A stretch of DNA of 64,000 nucleotides from Cloacibacillus evryensis DSM 19522 (GCF_000585335.1 NZ_KK073872.1:1975283-2039282), one strand, 5' to 3'; shown: positions 29,692-39,898, counted from the first letter of the stretch. Made by a program: numbers and translations. The notes: generated from the sequence alone by a model not told the origin.

Positions 29692-31098
29692 ATGGCATTG
29701 GCAGTATATAACGACTTGACGAGAACAAAGGAAAAATTTATCCCCCTTGAAGAGGGAAAGGTCCGCTTTTACGTCTGCGGCCCCACGGTCTACAATTTCT
29801 TCCATATAGGAAACGCGAGGCCCTTCGTGCTCTTCGACGTTTTCAGGCGTTATCTTGAAAGCCTCGGCTACGAGGTGAAATACGTCCAGAACTTCACCGA
29901 TATCGACGACAAGATGATAAAACGCGCGAACGAGGACGGCATCACCGTCGCCGAACTCGCGGAGCGCTTCATCGCCGAATACTACAAGGACGCCGACGCC
30001 CTCGGCATCCGCCGCGCGACCGTCAACCCGCGCGCCACGCACGAGATCGCGGCGATAATCGAAATAATAGAGGCGCTCATCGAGAAGGGACACGCCTACG
30101 AGGTCGACGGCGACGTATATTTCAGCGTCGCCAGCTTCAGCGAATACGGCAAGCTCTCCAAGCAGAGCGTAGACGAACTGCTCTCGGGCGCGCGCATCGA
30201 CGTCGACGAACGCAAACAGCAGCCTCTGGATTTCGCGCTCTGGAAGTCCGCAAAGCCCGGAGAACCCGCGTGGGACAGCCCCTGGGGTCCAGGACGCCCC
30301 GGCTGGCACATAGAATGCAGCGCGATGTCGACCAAGTACCTCGGCAAGACGATCGACATCCACGGCGGCGGCAGCGACCTGATTTTCCCGCACCACGAAA
30401 ACGAGATCGCCCAGTCCGAATGCGCGAACAACGCGCAGTTTGTCAAATACTGGCTCCACAACGCCTATCTGCTCATCGACAAGGAAAAGATGTCAAAGTC
30501 GCTCGGCAACTTCCTTACCGTGCGCGACGTCAGCCAAAAGGTGAACCCGCTCGTCCTGCGCTTCTTCCTCGCGAGCGTCCACTACCGCTCGCCGCTCAAC
30601 TTCTCACCGGAGGGGCTCGAACAGGCGAAGGCGGCGCTCGAACGGCTCAACAACTGCTACGCCGACATGCTCTTCGCGCTGGAAAACAGGGCCGCTGGCG
30701 AAGCGGACGAGGCTCTGCGCGCCGCCGTAAAGGGCTCCGAGGAGGGCTTCACGGCGGCGATGGACGACGACTTCAACACCGCGGGGGCGGTGGGCTGCAT
30801 CTTCGAGATGGTGCGGGCGGTAAACGTCCACCTGACCGAACATCAGGAGATAGACAAAGAGGCGCTTACGGAGGCGAAAGCCTTCTTTGAGAAAACCGAC
30901 AATATCCTGGGCTACCTCTACGAAGAAAAAGAGGCCGGAGACGAAGAATCCGAAATAGACGCGCTCGTCGCCGAACGTACCGAGGCGAGAAAGGCGAAGA
31001 ACTTCAAGCGCTCCGACGAGATCCGCGACCTGCTCGCGGCAAAGGGCGTCGTAATAGAAGACACCCCGCAGGGTCCGCGCTGGAAGAGGACGCTGTAG
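29692..31098 (+). CDS. cysS: Cysteinyl-tRNA synthetase
   Basis: 468 residues from ATG 29692 (GGAGG nine bases upstream; the TTG before it is not needed). Class I synthetase with the zinc Cys in FYVCGPTVYN, HIGN (HIGH variant), the zinc-binding WHIECSAMS segment and KMSKS (KEKMSKSLGNFL). The C-terminal DALR domain follows. It charges tRNA-Cys. Divergent from uvrC across a spacer of about 90 bases. Confidence 0.98.
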   Translation: MALAVYNDLTRTKEKFIPLEEGKVRFYVCGPTVYNFFHIGNARPFVLFDVFRRYLESLGYEVKYVQNFTDIDDKMIKRANEDGITVAELAERFIAEYYKDADALGIRRATVNPRATHEIAAIIEIIEALIEKGHAYEVDGDVYFSVASFSEYGKLSKQSVDELLSGARIDVDERKQQPLDFALWKSAKPGEPAWDSPWGPGRPGWHIECSAMSTKYLGKTIDIHGGGSDLIFPHHENEIAQSECANNAQFVKYWLHNAYLLIDKEKMSKSLGNFLTVRDVSQKVNPLVLRFFLASVHYRSPLNFSPEGLEQAKAALERLNNCYADMLFALENRAAGEADEALRAAVKGSEEGFTAAMDDDFNTAGAVGCIFEMVRAVNVHLTEHQEIDKEALTEAKAFFEKTDNILGYLYEEKEAGDEESEIDALVAERTEARKAKNFKRSDEIRDLLAAKGVVIEDTPQGPRWKRTL

Positions 31099-31107
31099 GC
31101 AAAAAAT

Positions 31108-31162
31108 AAAAAACGCCGGGCCGCGGAGGTGAAATTATCTCCGCGTGTCCGGCGTTTTTTTC
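31108..31162 (+). terminator. Rho-independent terminator after cysS
   Basis: Long stem AAAACGCCGG...CCGCGGAG / CTCCGCG...CCGGCGTTTTTTT, nine bases after the cysS stop. The A run and T run make it bidirectional. Confidence 0.93.
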
Positions 31163-31195
31163 GTCAAGCTCGGTAAATTGCGGTTTATCTTGTCA

Positions 31196-31340
31196 TGCCG
31201 GCACTGGTACTCCGTCGCCCCGGGCTTGACCCGGGGCCTAGTGACTCTATGTTTTTGTTCCACCGGCGCATGTAAAACCCACGACTCTAGGCTCCGGCTC
31301 GGAGGCCGGAGCGACGGAAGGGCAAAACGACAAATCGCTG
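31196..31340. repeat. Cruciform palindromic intergenic element
   Basis: Two hairpins (GCCCCGGG-cttga-CCCGGGGC at 31217-31237 and GCTCCGGC-6-GCCGGAGC at 31291-31312) sit inside an outer inverted repeat (CCGTCGC 31212-31218 / GCGACGG 31311-31317), with CCTAG/CTAGG inner arms. This nested symmetry is like dispersed miniature palindromic repeats. Whether it recurs in the genome cannot be seen here. Confidence 0.6.
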
Positions 31341-31480
31341 TTTATCTTTTACCCACAATCGCGTAAATCCCAGTTTCTCATTCTCCCGCGATCGAGTAAA
31401 TCGCCATCCATCCCCTCTGCCGGCCTATTGACGCGTTTACCGCGTACGGCGAGAGCGGAAGCGAATGATCTTCATATTTT
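31341..31480. other. Spacer without a recognised gene
   Basis: Between the palindromic element and the end of the large signalling gene. It contains a degenerate repeated motif around 'gcgtaaat/gagtaaat' but nothing I can name. Confidence 0.3.
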
Positions 31481-34400
31481 TCAACGATCCGGCTCCTGTC
31501 CGCTTCCGCTCTTGTCCTCTATGTTGTTCACCACTCCGACCATGCGGCAGACGCGGCCCTCTTCGTTCGCCATGCTCACGTAGTGCGCGCGGTTCCAATG
31601 CCAGCCGCTTCCCTTGTCGTCGGCGGCGTAATCGAAGATCCCGCGCACAGGCGCCCTTGCCGCCTCGGCGTAGAGGGCGCGCATCGGCTCGACGCAGTCC
31701 TGCCGGATGATCTTCCTTTCCGCCAGCCCCGCCAGGTAACGCTCCCTGCGGACCGTCGTAAAACCGCTGTCATGCCGTCTAAGCTTGTAGATCATCGTAT
31801 CGGTATCGTAATCATAATCGAATACCATTGCGTCCATAAAATCTATCAGCAGGCGGTTTTTCTCATTCTCGGCGCGCAGGACCGCTTCCATCTCTTTGCG
31901 CCGCGTGACGTTCTCGATCGTTGCGTATATTATGCAGCGGTCGACGGCGTGCGCGATCACCCTCATTCGTATCCCGAACCAGAGGATGCCGCTCTGTTTT
32001 GCACGCCGCTCCCAGCGCGTTTCGCAGTATGCCTCCCTGTCCGTCTTTGCGGCGTCGTCTATCGCCCCGGCCATCAGAGCGCGGTCCTCCGGACGCATGA
32101 ATTTCATAACGTCCAGCCGCGCCAGCCTGAATTCGTCGCCGGTAAGGCCCGTCTCCTCAAAGAACCTGTCGTTCGCGCGCAGTATCTCCCCGCAGCCCTC
32201 CTTGTATTCTACGATACAGGCGGCTCCCACGAAGCTGTTGAAGATGACCGTGGCCTGCGATTCCGCGTCCCAGAATTCGCTGTTGTTGAAGAAGCTCGCG
32301 ACGCGCGCCTCCGCGTTAAGCGGAGTGGTACCTCCCGCACTCAGGCATTCTTCAAATTCCGCCACGGGCATCGGCTTCGCGTAAAGGTAGCCCTGCGCGA
32401 GAGAACAGCCGATCGTCTTGAGGAAGTCGGCCTGGCGCGGCGTTTCCACACCCTCCGCGATGACCGGCACGTTGAGCCAGTGCGCCATTCGCACCATGGC
32501 GTTGAGGATCATGCCGCTGCGTCCGTCGCCGGCGGACGCCGAGAGAAATTTCATATCCAGCTTTATCATGTCCACCACGACGTCTTTGAGCATGTTGAGC
32601 GAGGAATAGCCGCTGCCGAAGTCGTCCATCTCGACGAAGAAGCCGTCTTCGCGAAGCCGCTTCACGACGCCGATAAGCTGCCCGGGGTTCTGCGTATAGG
32701 CCGTCTCCGTTATTTCCAGCCGCAACATCTCTGTCGAAAGCCGGTATTTTTCAACGAGGCCGTTAAGGATTTTTCTCAATTTTGGATTGTAGATATCGAT
32801 CCGCGAGATGTTGACTGAGATCGGCACCACGGGACGCCCCTCGTCGAGCCATCTTCTCATCAGAGCGCATACCTGTTCCCATATATATTCGTCAAGCTGC
32901 ATGATGAAGCCGTTTTGCTCAAAAACTTCTATAAATTTAGCGGGGGACAATATCTCGCCCTTGTGGAACCAGCGTGCGAGCGCCTCGGCGCCGACTATTT
33001 TCCCGTTGGCCTGGTCGTACTGGGGCTGCAGATAGACACGGAATTCCCCGCCGGAAAGCGCCTGCTTCATCGCCGAAGCCAGCTCCTGTTTTTCAAAGAC
33101 CTCCGCCCTCATCGATTCGTCATAATAGGCGAAGTCGGCGTCGTATCTGCCCTTGGTGGAGCGCAGCGCCATCAGTGCCCGGTCCCCCATGATGCCGACG
33201 TCTAGCCCGCTGTCGTCGATGTTGTATATGCCGCAGCGCACGACAAAGCTGAAATCCGGCTGTATGGCGCGCAGCTTTTTCGCGACGTCGTCGATGCTCC
33301 GCCTGACGTCCAGTCCCTTTACCGGCACGCAGGCAATAAAATGGTCTCCCTGCAGGTGTCCGTAAACGCGCAGCGACGCGGAATGTGAACGGCCCACGGC
33401 GCCTATCGCCGCGAGCAGTTCGTCGCCCGCCCTGATACCGTAGAGGTCGTTGTAGACTTTGAAATGATCAAGGTCCATTCTGATCATGCAAAAATCTATC
33501 TCGGGGTTATCCGCGATCATCCGGCGCACCGCGCGGCGGAAACCGGAGTAGTTGTATATCCCCGTGACGGCGTCGGTCTCCGACGCGTAGACGTCGGTCA
33601 CGTCCCTGCGCATACAGGCGATGACGCTGCGGCTGGAGTCAAGATACGTGTAGCTCCATCTTTTGCGTTCCATGTGCCCGTCTTCCGCCCGCAGCGAAAT
33701 ATAACATTTGTAGGCGCCGCGTTTTTCCAGCTCTTCCGTTATCCTCTCCAGACTCAGAAAGTCGAGCGCCTGCTCCTGCGCGCCAGCGGGCACGCATTTC
33801 ATGAGCCTGTTCATGATCACGTCGGAATAGTCCGACAGGCCCAGCGGAGGCAAAAAGGCGGCCCCTTCCCTTCTTTTGACGACGGAAAAAGTCTCATTCT
33901 TCACGTCGATGAGCGCGGCGAATTCATATTCGATGTCAATAAATTTATCGACGAGCATCCTCGTCGTTTTTTCCGCTTCGATGTTTTTCGCGCAGGTGTA
34001 GCCCTCCACGTCTCCGGTCTCCGGGTTTTTCACCATGACGATATTCGTCCGTATCCATGAGGGGCGGCCGGGCTCGATCATAAACTTATGCTCAAACGAC
34101 AGAGAGGTCTCTCCGCGCTCGTGCGCGCGAAGCAGCGCGGCGCGGTTAAATATGGCGCGGAATTCCTTACGCTGGTCCGGGTCGGTATTGCGGGCGTAAG
34201 CGTTTTCAAAGAAGCCGTCGACGGTCCCCGACTCCTGGAGGCTGCGGATGGATTCGCTGGCGGCGTGCCCGTCTCCGCATGTGTTCCGCGTAAGGTTGAA
34301 GCTGAAGGAGCCGATGGCGTCCTTATCCGAGCCGTCGCGCATCTCCATGATGCGCCGGTAGCGGTCCGTGAGCGCCTGCCTTTGCCGGCGCAGCTCCTCC

Positions 34401-37297
34401 TCCGCCACCTTCTGCGCCGTGATATCGACGATGACGACGTAGAACCAACGCCACCCGTCGCCGTCCACAACGAGGTGGCCGACGTCGTGGACCCATTTGA
34501 GTTCCCCGTTTCCCGTCTCTATCCTGTATTCGCATTTGTCGAAATCAGAGCCTTCTATCTGCTCGTTTATCTCCGCAAGGACCCTTTCGCGGTCCTCATG
34601 CCAGACCATCGGCGAGAACCTGTTGTCAAATTTGCGGATAAATTCATCACGCGTGTAGCCGAGCATCTTGAGCATGTTTTCGCTGACGAAGGTAAATTGC
34701 TCGTCCTCCTCCGCCGAATAGCTGAAAATGCCTCCGGGCGTGGACTGTATGATAGAGTCGAGCTCCAACGCCTTTTGCCGCAGCGTCAGTTCCGTAAGCT
34801 TCTGTTCCGTTACGTCCATTACGACGCCGTTCATGACGGTGTGGCCGTTTTCGCGTTTTTCAAATTCGCCGCTGACCCTTATGTACCTCGTATCCCCTCC
34901 GCTGGTTATGATCCGCATGATGAAGGAGGTCTCGCTTCCGCCCGACGTGATCACGCCGCTCACAGCCTCATGCGCCAATTCACGGTCGCGCGGATGTATG
35001 AAGCGCCGGCATTTATTGTCCAGAAGCTCCGCCATGCTTTCGCGCGTGTAGCCGTGGATCGCGTAATAACGGTCATTGCCGTAAAGCAGCGTGAAGTCGT
35101 CGTCAACATCGATGGAGAAGACGCCGCCGTAGGTCATCGTGCGGTATAACGACAGCTCCTGCGAGACGATGCGCGGCTCTCTGACGCCGATCACGTAATA
35201 GGGTCCGCCGCCTTCATCGCGCAGCAGCCTGAAGCTGGCCCTGACCGGCACGTATTCGCCGCCCGCGTCTTTGGACATCAGGTAATATTCGCCGCCGTCG
35301 CGGCCGGCGTAGATATCGGCGAACATCCGCCGGAATTCGTCTTTATAGTCGTCGCGGATATGCCCTTCGGCAAGCAGAGACTCCGGCACGTCTTTGAAAA
35401 CGCGTCCCGAATAACCTATCTCATCCGCGCCGAAACCGGAAAACTTCATTTCCCTCGTGCGCAGGTCTACCTCCCAGAGCATCGCCGGACTTTGCCCAAG
35501 GGCCGTGCGCGCGCGCAGCTCGGCAAAGCGCAGCTGCTCTTCCCGCTCCTTTATTTCAGTAATGTCGGTAATGACGCAGATGACGCGGCGGCCTCCCTCG
35601 CTTCCGGGCAGTCCGGAGCCGCGCGCGTGGCGCCACTCCACGCCACCGTCCGGAGAGGCGGTGCGGTACGTATGGTCGAGCTGCCCGTCCGTTTCGGCAG
35701 CCGTCCTGATCGCGGATATAAGCCCGGGAGCGTCCTCGGGAAGAGCCACGGAGAAGATGCCGCGCCCCGCGTCGCCTATCTGCTCTTTGGTACGCTTAAA
35801 GGTCTTAAAGGCGCTCGGGCTTGTGTAGGCTACTTTTACCTCGCCGCCGGCGTCGACGTCGCAGACGATCACCGCGCCCTCAAGATTTTCGAGGAGCGCG
35901 CGCAGATGGACGGCGCTTGACGGCTCGTTGTCGAGAGGAGAGAGGCCCTCCGCGTCCTTGTCGTCGCTTTCGGCGAAGGCGTAACGGTTCTTACCCTCGG
36001 ATTTGGCTCTGTAAAGGGCGGCGTCGGCTTCGGCGTAAAGCTTGTCCAGCGTTGCGCCGCCGCCTTTGTAAAGGCTGACGCCGACGCTGCCGGAAAGTTC
36101 GAGCGTGCCGCTTCCCGTATGACAGTCATACTGCAGCGCGTCGATCAGGTCGCGGGCTTTTTTAGCGATCACACGCTTTCCGACCGCGTTTTTCATAAGG
36201 ACCATGAATTCGTCGCCGCCGATGCGCCCGACGATATCCGTATCGCGGAAGGTCTTTTTTATGGCGGCGGCGATATCAGTTATCACATCGTCGCCCGTCT
36301 GATGTCCGAAGATGTCGTTCACGCTCTTGAAATTGTCTATATCTATCATCATCAGCGCGTGGACGCCGGCGCGCCCATCCGTCTGAAGGTAACGGCCGAT
36401 GTGCTTAAGCGTCGCGTCGTGGTTGAAGAGCCCCGTCATGGAATCTTCTTCCGCGGCGCGGGCAAGTTTGTCCTCTTCGCGCTTTTTCTCGTCGATGTCG
36501 TGCAGACTGACGAAGGCCATAAGATGCCCGGTCGCGGGATCGGCGATGAAACGCACGTCGTTGCGCATCCAGCGCGGCGCGGCGTCCGGCATCGCGCGCA
36601 GATATTCTATCTCCAGCTTCCGTCTGCCGCTGTCGTAAACGGCGCGAAGCGATTCTTTCGTCATCGTTCTGAAAAAGTCCCGCGCCGTTTCGCCCTCCAC
36701 GACCGATTTTACGGCGTAGTCTTTAAACTCGTCTATCGAGGCGAAGGCCTTCCCGTGCGGCGCGGCGCGGCCGCTGATGTGCGTTTCTTCCAGACGCCAT
36801 TCGGTGACGTCCAGTATGGTCGAGGCATAAGCTCCCTCATGGAGCTCCGCGATATAGCCGAACTCTCGTTCATAACTCATGCGCGCCTCGTACTCGATCG
36901 TCACGTCGCGCCCGACGGCGTAAATGCCGGCGACCGCTCCGCTCTCATCGCGGAAGGCGTATTTCGACGTTGAGGAATAGCGCGGAGTACCGTCCTCTTT
37001 GGGAGGCAGCGGCTCGATAAAATTCAAAAGCGGCTCTCCGCTCTCAAGAATTTTTCTGTCGTCGCCCCGGTAACGCTCCGCAAGGGCGCGGTCTTTGAAA
37101 ATGTCAAAATCCGTGAGCCCCGCGATCCCGTCGGGCGAAGACAGCCCGACCAATCCGGCGAAAGCCGCCGAACAGTTTATATACGCCAGATCAGTATTTT
37201 TTACAAACATGAAGTCTTGCGTGTTCGCCAGAAAATCGCGCCACGCGGAAGAAAGCAGCTTATCCGACACATCGCGGTCAGATATGTTATTAGACAA
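31481..37297 (-). CDS. Giant multi-PAS diguanylate cyclase/phosphodiesterase
   Basis: About 1938 residues. I start at TTG 37297 because GGGAGG lies six bases upstream, inside the codons of the longer frame (ATG 37315). No transmembrane helix is visible, so it is cytosolic. Order: two or three PAS sensor domains; a GGDEF domain with intact GGDEF (near 360) that should make cyclic di-GMP; a long series of PAS/PAC modules; a second GGDEF-like domain whose motif is degenerate (QGDHF near 1316); an EAL phosphodiesterase with EAL (near 1441), DDFGSGYS (near 1560) and EGVET intact; then two more PAS-like domains after the EAL. Both synthesis and breakdown of cyclic di-GMP are therefore possible. Stands alone with its own promoter. 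Confidence 0.93.
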   Translation of the reverse strand: MSNNISDRDVSDKLLSSAWRDFLANTQDFMFVKNTDLAYINCSAAFAGLVGLSSPDGIAGLTDFDIFKDRALAERYRGDDRKILESGEPLLNFIEPLPPKEDGTPRYSSTSKYAFRDESGAVAGIYAVGRDVTIEYEARMSYEREFGYIAELHEGAYASTILDVTEWRLEETHISGRAAPHGKAFASIDEFKDYAVKSVVEGETARDFFRTMTKESLRAVYDSGRRKLEIEYLRAMPDAAPRWMRNDVRFIADPATGHLMAFVSLHDIDEKKREEDKLARAAEEDSMTGLFNHDATLKHIGRYLQTDGRAGVHALMMIDIDNFKSVNDIFGHQTGDDVITDIAAAIKKTFRDTDIVGRIGGDEFMVLMKNAVGKRVIAKKARDLIDALQYDCHTGSGTLELSGSVGVSLYKGGGATLDKLYAEADAALYRAKSEGKNRYAFAESDDKDAEGLSPLDNEPSSAVHLRALLENLEGAVIVCDVDAGGEVKVAYTSPSAFKTFKRTKEQIGDAGRGIFSVALPEDAPGLISAIRTAAETDGQLDHTYRTASPDGGVEWRHARGSGLPGSEGGRRVICVITDITEIKEREEQLRFAELRARTALGQSPAMLWEVDLRTREMKFSGFGADEIGYSGRVFKDVPESLLAEGHIRDDYKDEFRRMFADIYAGRDGGEYYLMSKDAGGEYVPVRASFRLLRDEGGGPYYVIGVREPRIVSQELSLYRTMTYGGVFSIDVDDDFTLLYGNDRYYAIHGYTRESMAELLDNKCRRFIHPRDRELAHEAVSGVITSGGSETSFIMRIITSGGDTRYIRVSGEFEKRENGHTVMNGVVMDVTEQKLTELTLRQKALELDSIIQSTPGGIFSYSAEEDEQFTFVSENMLKMLGYTRDEFIRKFDNRFSPMVWHEDRERVLAEINEQIEGSDFDKCEYRIETGNGELKWVHDVGHLVVDGDGWRWFYVVIVDITAQKVAEEELRRQRQALTDRYRRIMEMRDGSDKDAIGSFSFNLTRNTCGDGHAASESIRSLQESGTVDGFFENAYARNTDPDQRKEFRAIFNRAALLRAHERGETSLSFEHKFMIEPGRPSWIRTNIVMVKNPETGDVEGYTCAKNIEAEKTTRMLVDKFIDIEYEFAALIDVKNETFSVVKRREGAAFLPPLGLSDYSDVIMNRLMKCVPAGAQEQALDFLSLERITEELEKRGAYKCYISLRAEDGHMERKRWSYTYLDSSRSVIACMRRDVTDVYASETDAVTGIYNYSGFRRAVRRMIADNPEIDFCMIRMDLDHFKVYNDLYGIRAGDELLAAIGAVGRSHSASLRVYGHLQGDHFIACVPVKGLDVRRSIDDVAKKLRAIQPDFSFVVRCGIYNIDDSGLDVGIMGDRALMALRSTKGRYDADFAYYDESMRAEVFEKQELASAMKQALSGGEFRVYLQPQYDQANGKIVGAEALARWFHKGEILSPAKFIEVFEQNGFIMQLDEYIWEQVCALMRRWLDEGRPVVPISVNISRIDIYNPKLRKILNGLVEKYRLSTEMLRLEITETAYTQNPGQLIGVVKRLREDGFFVEMDDFGSGYSSLNMLKDVVVDMIKLDMKFLSASAGDGRSGMILNAMVRMAHWLNVPVIAEGVETPRQADFLKTIGCSLAQGYLYAKPMPVAEFEECLSAGGTTPLNAEARVASFFNNSEFWDAESQATVIFNSFVGAACIVEYKEGCGEILRANDRFFEETGLTGDEFRLARLDVMKFMRPEDRALMAGAIDDAAKTDREAYCETRWERRAKQSGILWFGIRMRVIAHAVDRCIIYATIENVTRRKEMEAVLRAENEKNRLLIDFMDAMVFDYDYDTDTMIYKLRRHDSGFTTVRRERYLAGLAERKIIRQDCVEPMRALYAEAARAPVRGIFDYAADDKGSGWHWNRAHYVSMANEEGRVCRMVGVVNNIEDKSGSGQEPDR

Positions 37298-37348
37298 AAA
37301 TATCCTCCCAATCATAATAAAACTGTATATGAATAATTTATCCTATAT

Positions 37349-37377
37349 ATACTACACGTTTATTTGGGGTTTTGCAA
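37349..37377 (-). promoter_or_regulatory. Candidate promoter of the multi-PAS gene
   Basis: Minus strand TTGCAA, 17-base spacer, TAGTAT, about 50 bases before the TTG start. Confidence 0.4.
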
Positions 37378-37429
37378 TTATGTGCAGAATAGTTTAAGGC
37401 ATTGGCGGCCAACGCCGGCGCAAAACGAC

Positions 37430-37486
37430 CTTTAACAAAAAAACATCCAAGAACGTACTTAACTTTCCGTACTTGGATGTTTTAGG
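37430..37486 (-). terminator. Rho-independent terminator after the deacylase operon
   Basis: Stem ACATCCAAG / CTTGGATGT extended by a TAC/GTA inner pair, followed on the minus strand by TTTTTTTG. About 57 bases past the stop of the 37543 gene. Confidence 0.85.
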
Positions 37487-37542
37487 CAACTTTTTCTCCT
37501 TAGGAGTTTTTACAATAAGAACCTCAAAAAATCTGTTCTGCT

Positions 37543-38487
37543 TTATGCTTTTGAAACACCGATTCCCGCGACAAGACCATGCTCCTTCATCGCTGGGTTT
37601 CCGGTTAGGAAGAGAACCTTTCCTTCTACTGGAGAGGCTACAGTCTCCAGCGTCTTGCCGAAGTAATCTTCGAGAACGCCGATAGTGTCTCCCATTTTCA
37701 CATAATCGCCGACTTTGACGTTCATGTAGAAGATACCCTTCTGTCCCGTATATACCCACGACATATTGTCAAATATCTCTGGCGGCGTAACCGGCGTAAC
37801 TTCACCCTTCAGTGTCCCGAACCTCCGCAATACGTTTCTTAATCCGAAGAGGTGCTTCTGCACCGAAGGTTCATCCAGCACTCCCATCGCACCGACTTCA
37901 ACTATCGCCGAGGGGATCCGCAGCTTTTCCGAGACATTCGCATAGGTGGTACCGTCGTCAGGCCACAGGCCGCCCTTCTCGGTGACGACTACATTGGGCA
38001 ATCCGTAATAATGGACGATATCATACGAAAGATCGTCAATCTCCAGGACACCGCTTTTATGGTATATCGAGAATGGGTCTAAGTCCTCCACCATATCACC
38101 GCCGTGAAGATCCATGTGGTAATCGGCGCCGGCAATCAGCTCCATCGTCCTATAGGTAAGGACTTCGCTGTACGTACCGTCAATCCTGCCAGGAAAGACC
38201 CGGTTGGGGTTCACCTTGTCATAGGGCGTGACAAACATGCTTCTTTCTTCAAAAGCCGCAGTGCTCGTTATCGTTATTATTTTGACGCTGCCGTTGACAT
38301 CCTCCGGCGACAGCTCTTTGAAGAGCCTGATCGCAGAGACTATGCCCGGATACTCACAGCCATGTACGCCGGCCGTAATGACGGCCGCCGGCCCTGGATT
38401 GTTTCCCGTAACGGTAGCAACGGGGAAAAACAACTCTTTTCCGCACGGCGTATCAAAATGTATAATCTCAGTCTTTTTTTCTCCCAT
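37543..38487 (-). CDS. Succinylglutamate desuccinylase/aspartoacylase-family zinc deacylase
   Basis: 314 residues. A carboxypeptidase-like zinc fold with HGCEYPG (HxxE metal ligands, about 44-50) and the third ligand in HMDLHGGD (about 128-135), then a C-terminal beta domain (VKVGDYVKMGD). Members remove acyl groups from N-acyl amino acids. It is the last gene of a unit with a sodium:solute symporter, an ATC-hydrolase-like protein and an XRE-cupin regulator, which suggests uptake then deacylation of an acylated amino acid or ectoine-like compound. Exact substrate cannot be read. Confidence 0.85.
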   Translation of the reverse strand: MGEKKTEIIHFDTPCGKELFFPVATVTGNNPGPAAVITAGVHGCEYPGIVSAIRLFKELSPEDVNGSVKIITITSTAAFEERSMFVTPYDKVNPNRVFPGRIDGTYSEVLTYRTMELIAGADYHMDLHGGDMVEDLDPFSIYHKSGVLEIDDLSYDIVHYYGLPNVVVTEKGGLWPDDGTTYANVSEKLRIPSAIVEVGAMGVLDEPSVQKHLFGLRNVLRRFGTLKGEVTPVTPPEIFDNMSWVYTGQKGIFYMNVKVGDYVKMGDTIGVLEDYFGKTLETVASPVEGKVLFLTGNPAMKEHGLVAGIGVSKA

Positions 38488-38518
38488 TATTGGTACCCTC
38501 TTTCGACAAATTATTTAT

Positions 38519-39898
38519 CTATTTAAAGTTGCTTAGCTGCTGCTCTGTCGGCGCGGGCGTTACATAGCTGACGACGATTAGCAGCGCCGTCGAAACCAGG
38601 ATCGTCATAAACGACGTGTCGATACCAAAAGGCATACCCATCGCCTCCCAAGTGACAGTCGTCACGCCCGCGGAGAGTACGCAGAGCAGTCCGGCCATCG
38701 GCGTCGCCCGTTTCCAGTAGAAGGCCGCGATCAGAGCCGGCGCCAGTCCGCCCTCCATCGTGTAGGCATAGATGACCATAGCCAGTATCGATGGGAAGTA
38801 CTGTATCTGTATCAGCGCGAGAATGCCCAAGCAGAGCACCACGAGGCGCGTATAAAGGAGTATGCGTTTCTCTTCCGCCTTGGGGTTGACATAGCGGAGA
38901 TAGATATCGTTGATGATGTTGGAGGAGGCTGAGAGCAGCATCGAGTCTCCCGTTGAGACGATCACCGCCACGGCGGCACAGAGCATTATCACGCCGATCG
39001 CCGGAGGCAGAGTGTGGGCGGCCAAGGCAATGATCACCGTGCCGCCGTCCTCCAGGTTGGGAAGCACCACCGCGCCGAGCGTCGCCGTAAAGGCGAGTAT
39101 CGCCACGAGGAATATCAGCGCGGGGACGCTGGCCGAGACGGCGATGCGGCACGTCTTCTCATCCCTGCAGGAAAAGATGCGCTGCCATATCGGCTGCATG
39201 ACGAAGACAAGGCAGAATGTCGGGAAGAGCACCTTCATGGCGTCCCGGAATGAACCGCCGAGGAGGCTGAACCTTTCGGCAGGCAGTGCGGCCGCCGCTG
39301 CGGACATTCCGCCGGCGGCTTCGATCACAAACGGCGCGCCGATCAGAAGCGCGAAGATGATCGTCAGTCCCTGAATAAGGTCCGTATAGGCGACGGAGAG
39401 CATCCCGGCAAACATCGTATAACCGATTATAAAGGCCGCCGTGATGATCATCCCAGTCCCACTCTCGACTCCGGCAACAAGTTTAAGGACATACGCGCCC
39501 GCGCGGATCTGATAACCGACGATCGCCGTCTCCGCCGCGATTATGATCAGCGCGGCGACCAGGCGCGTCGGCTCATTGAAACGCACGCCGAGTATTTCAG
39601 GCGTGGTCAGCCCTTCAAAACGGCGAATGCGCCCGGCGATAAAGGCCAGCGCCACGATGGCGAGGATGCCGCCAATATCCATCCACATGGCGGAGAGGCC
39701 AACCTTATAGGCCAGTCCGGCCGCGCCGATAAGCGAACCAGCACCCATAAAGGTAGCGACGATTGTTCCAGTGCTGACATACCACGGAAGCGCCCTGTCC
39801 GCGACCAGAAAACTCTTGGAATCCTTAACCCGCCTGGCGAGCCAGGCTCCGACGGCAAGAAGCGCAAAAAGATAAATAAGGATAGCTACCAAATACAT
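38519..39898 (-). CDS. Sodium:solute symporter (SSS family)
   Basis: 459 residues with about twelve to thirteen hydrophobic helices. Family marks include the N-terminal GRRxKDSKSFLVADR-like loop, GAGSLIGAAGLAYKVGLSA in helix 2-3, and the conserved VSTGDSMLLSASSNIINDIY sodium-site helix. It takes up an organic solute with sodium. It lies between the ATC-hydrolase-like gene and the deacylase gene with short gaps on both sides, so it probably imports the deacylase substrate. Confidence 0.9.
   Translation of the reverse strand: MYLVAILIYLFALLAVGAWLARRVKDSKSFLVADRALPWYVSTGTIVATFMGAGSLIGAAGLAYKVGLSAMWMDIGGILAIVALAFIAGRIRRFEGLTTPEILGVRFNEPTRLVAALIIIAAETAIVGYQIRAGAYVLKLVAGVESGTGMIITAAFIIGYTMFAGMLSVAYTDLIQGLTIIFALLIGAPFVIEAAGGMSAAAAALPAERFSLLGGSFRDAMKVLFPTFCLVFVMQPIWQRIFSCRDEKTCRIAVSASVPALIFLVAILAFTATLGAVVLPNLEDGGTVIIALAAHTLPPAIGVIMLCAAVAVIVSTGDSMLLSASSNIINDIYLRYVNPKAEEKRILLYTRLVVLCLGILALIQIQYFPSILAMVIYAYTMEGGLAPALIAAFYWKRATPMAGLLCVLSAGVTTVTWEAMGMPFGIDTSFMTILVSTALLIVVSYVTPAPTEQQLSNFK

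Noticed and set aside
28110-29700. FMN riboswitch before the riboflavin genes
   Set aside because: ribD starts inside uvrC and the uvrC-cysS spacer is only about 90 bases; I saw no RFN-like multi-stem element.
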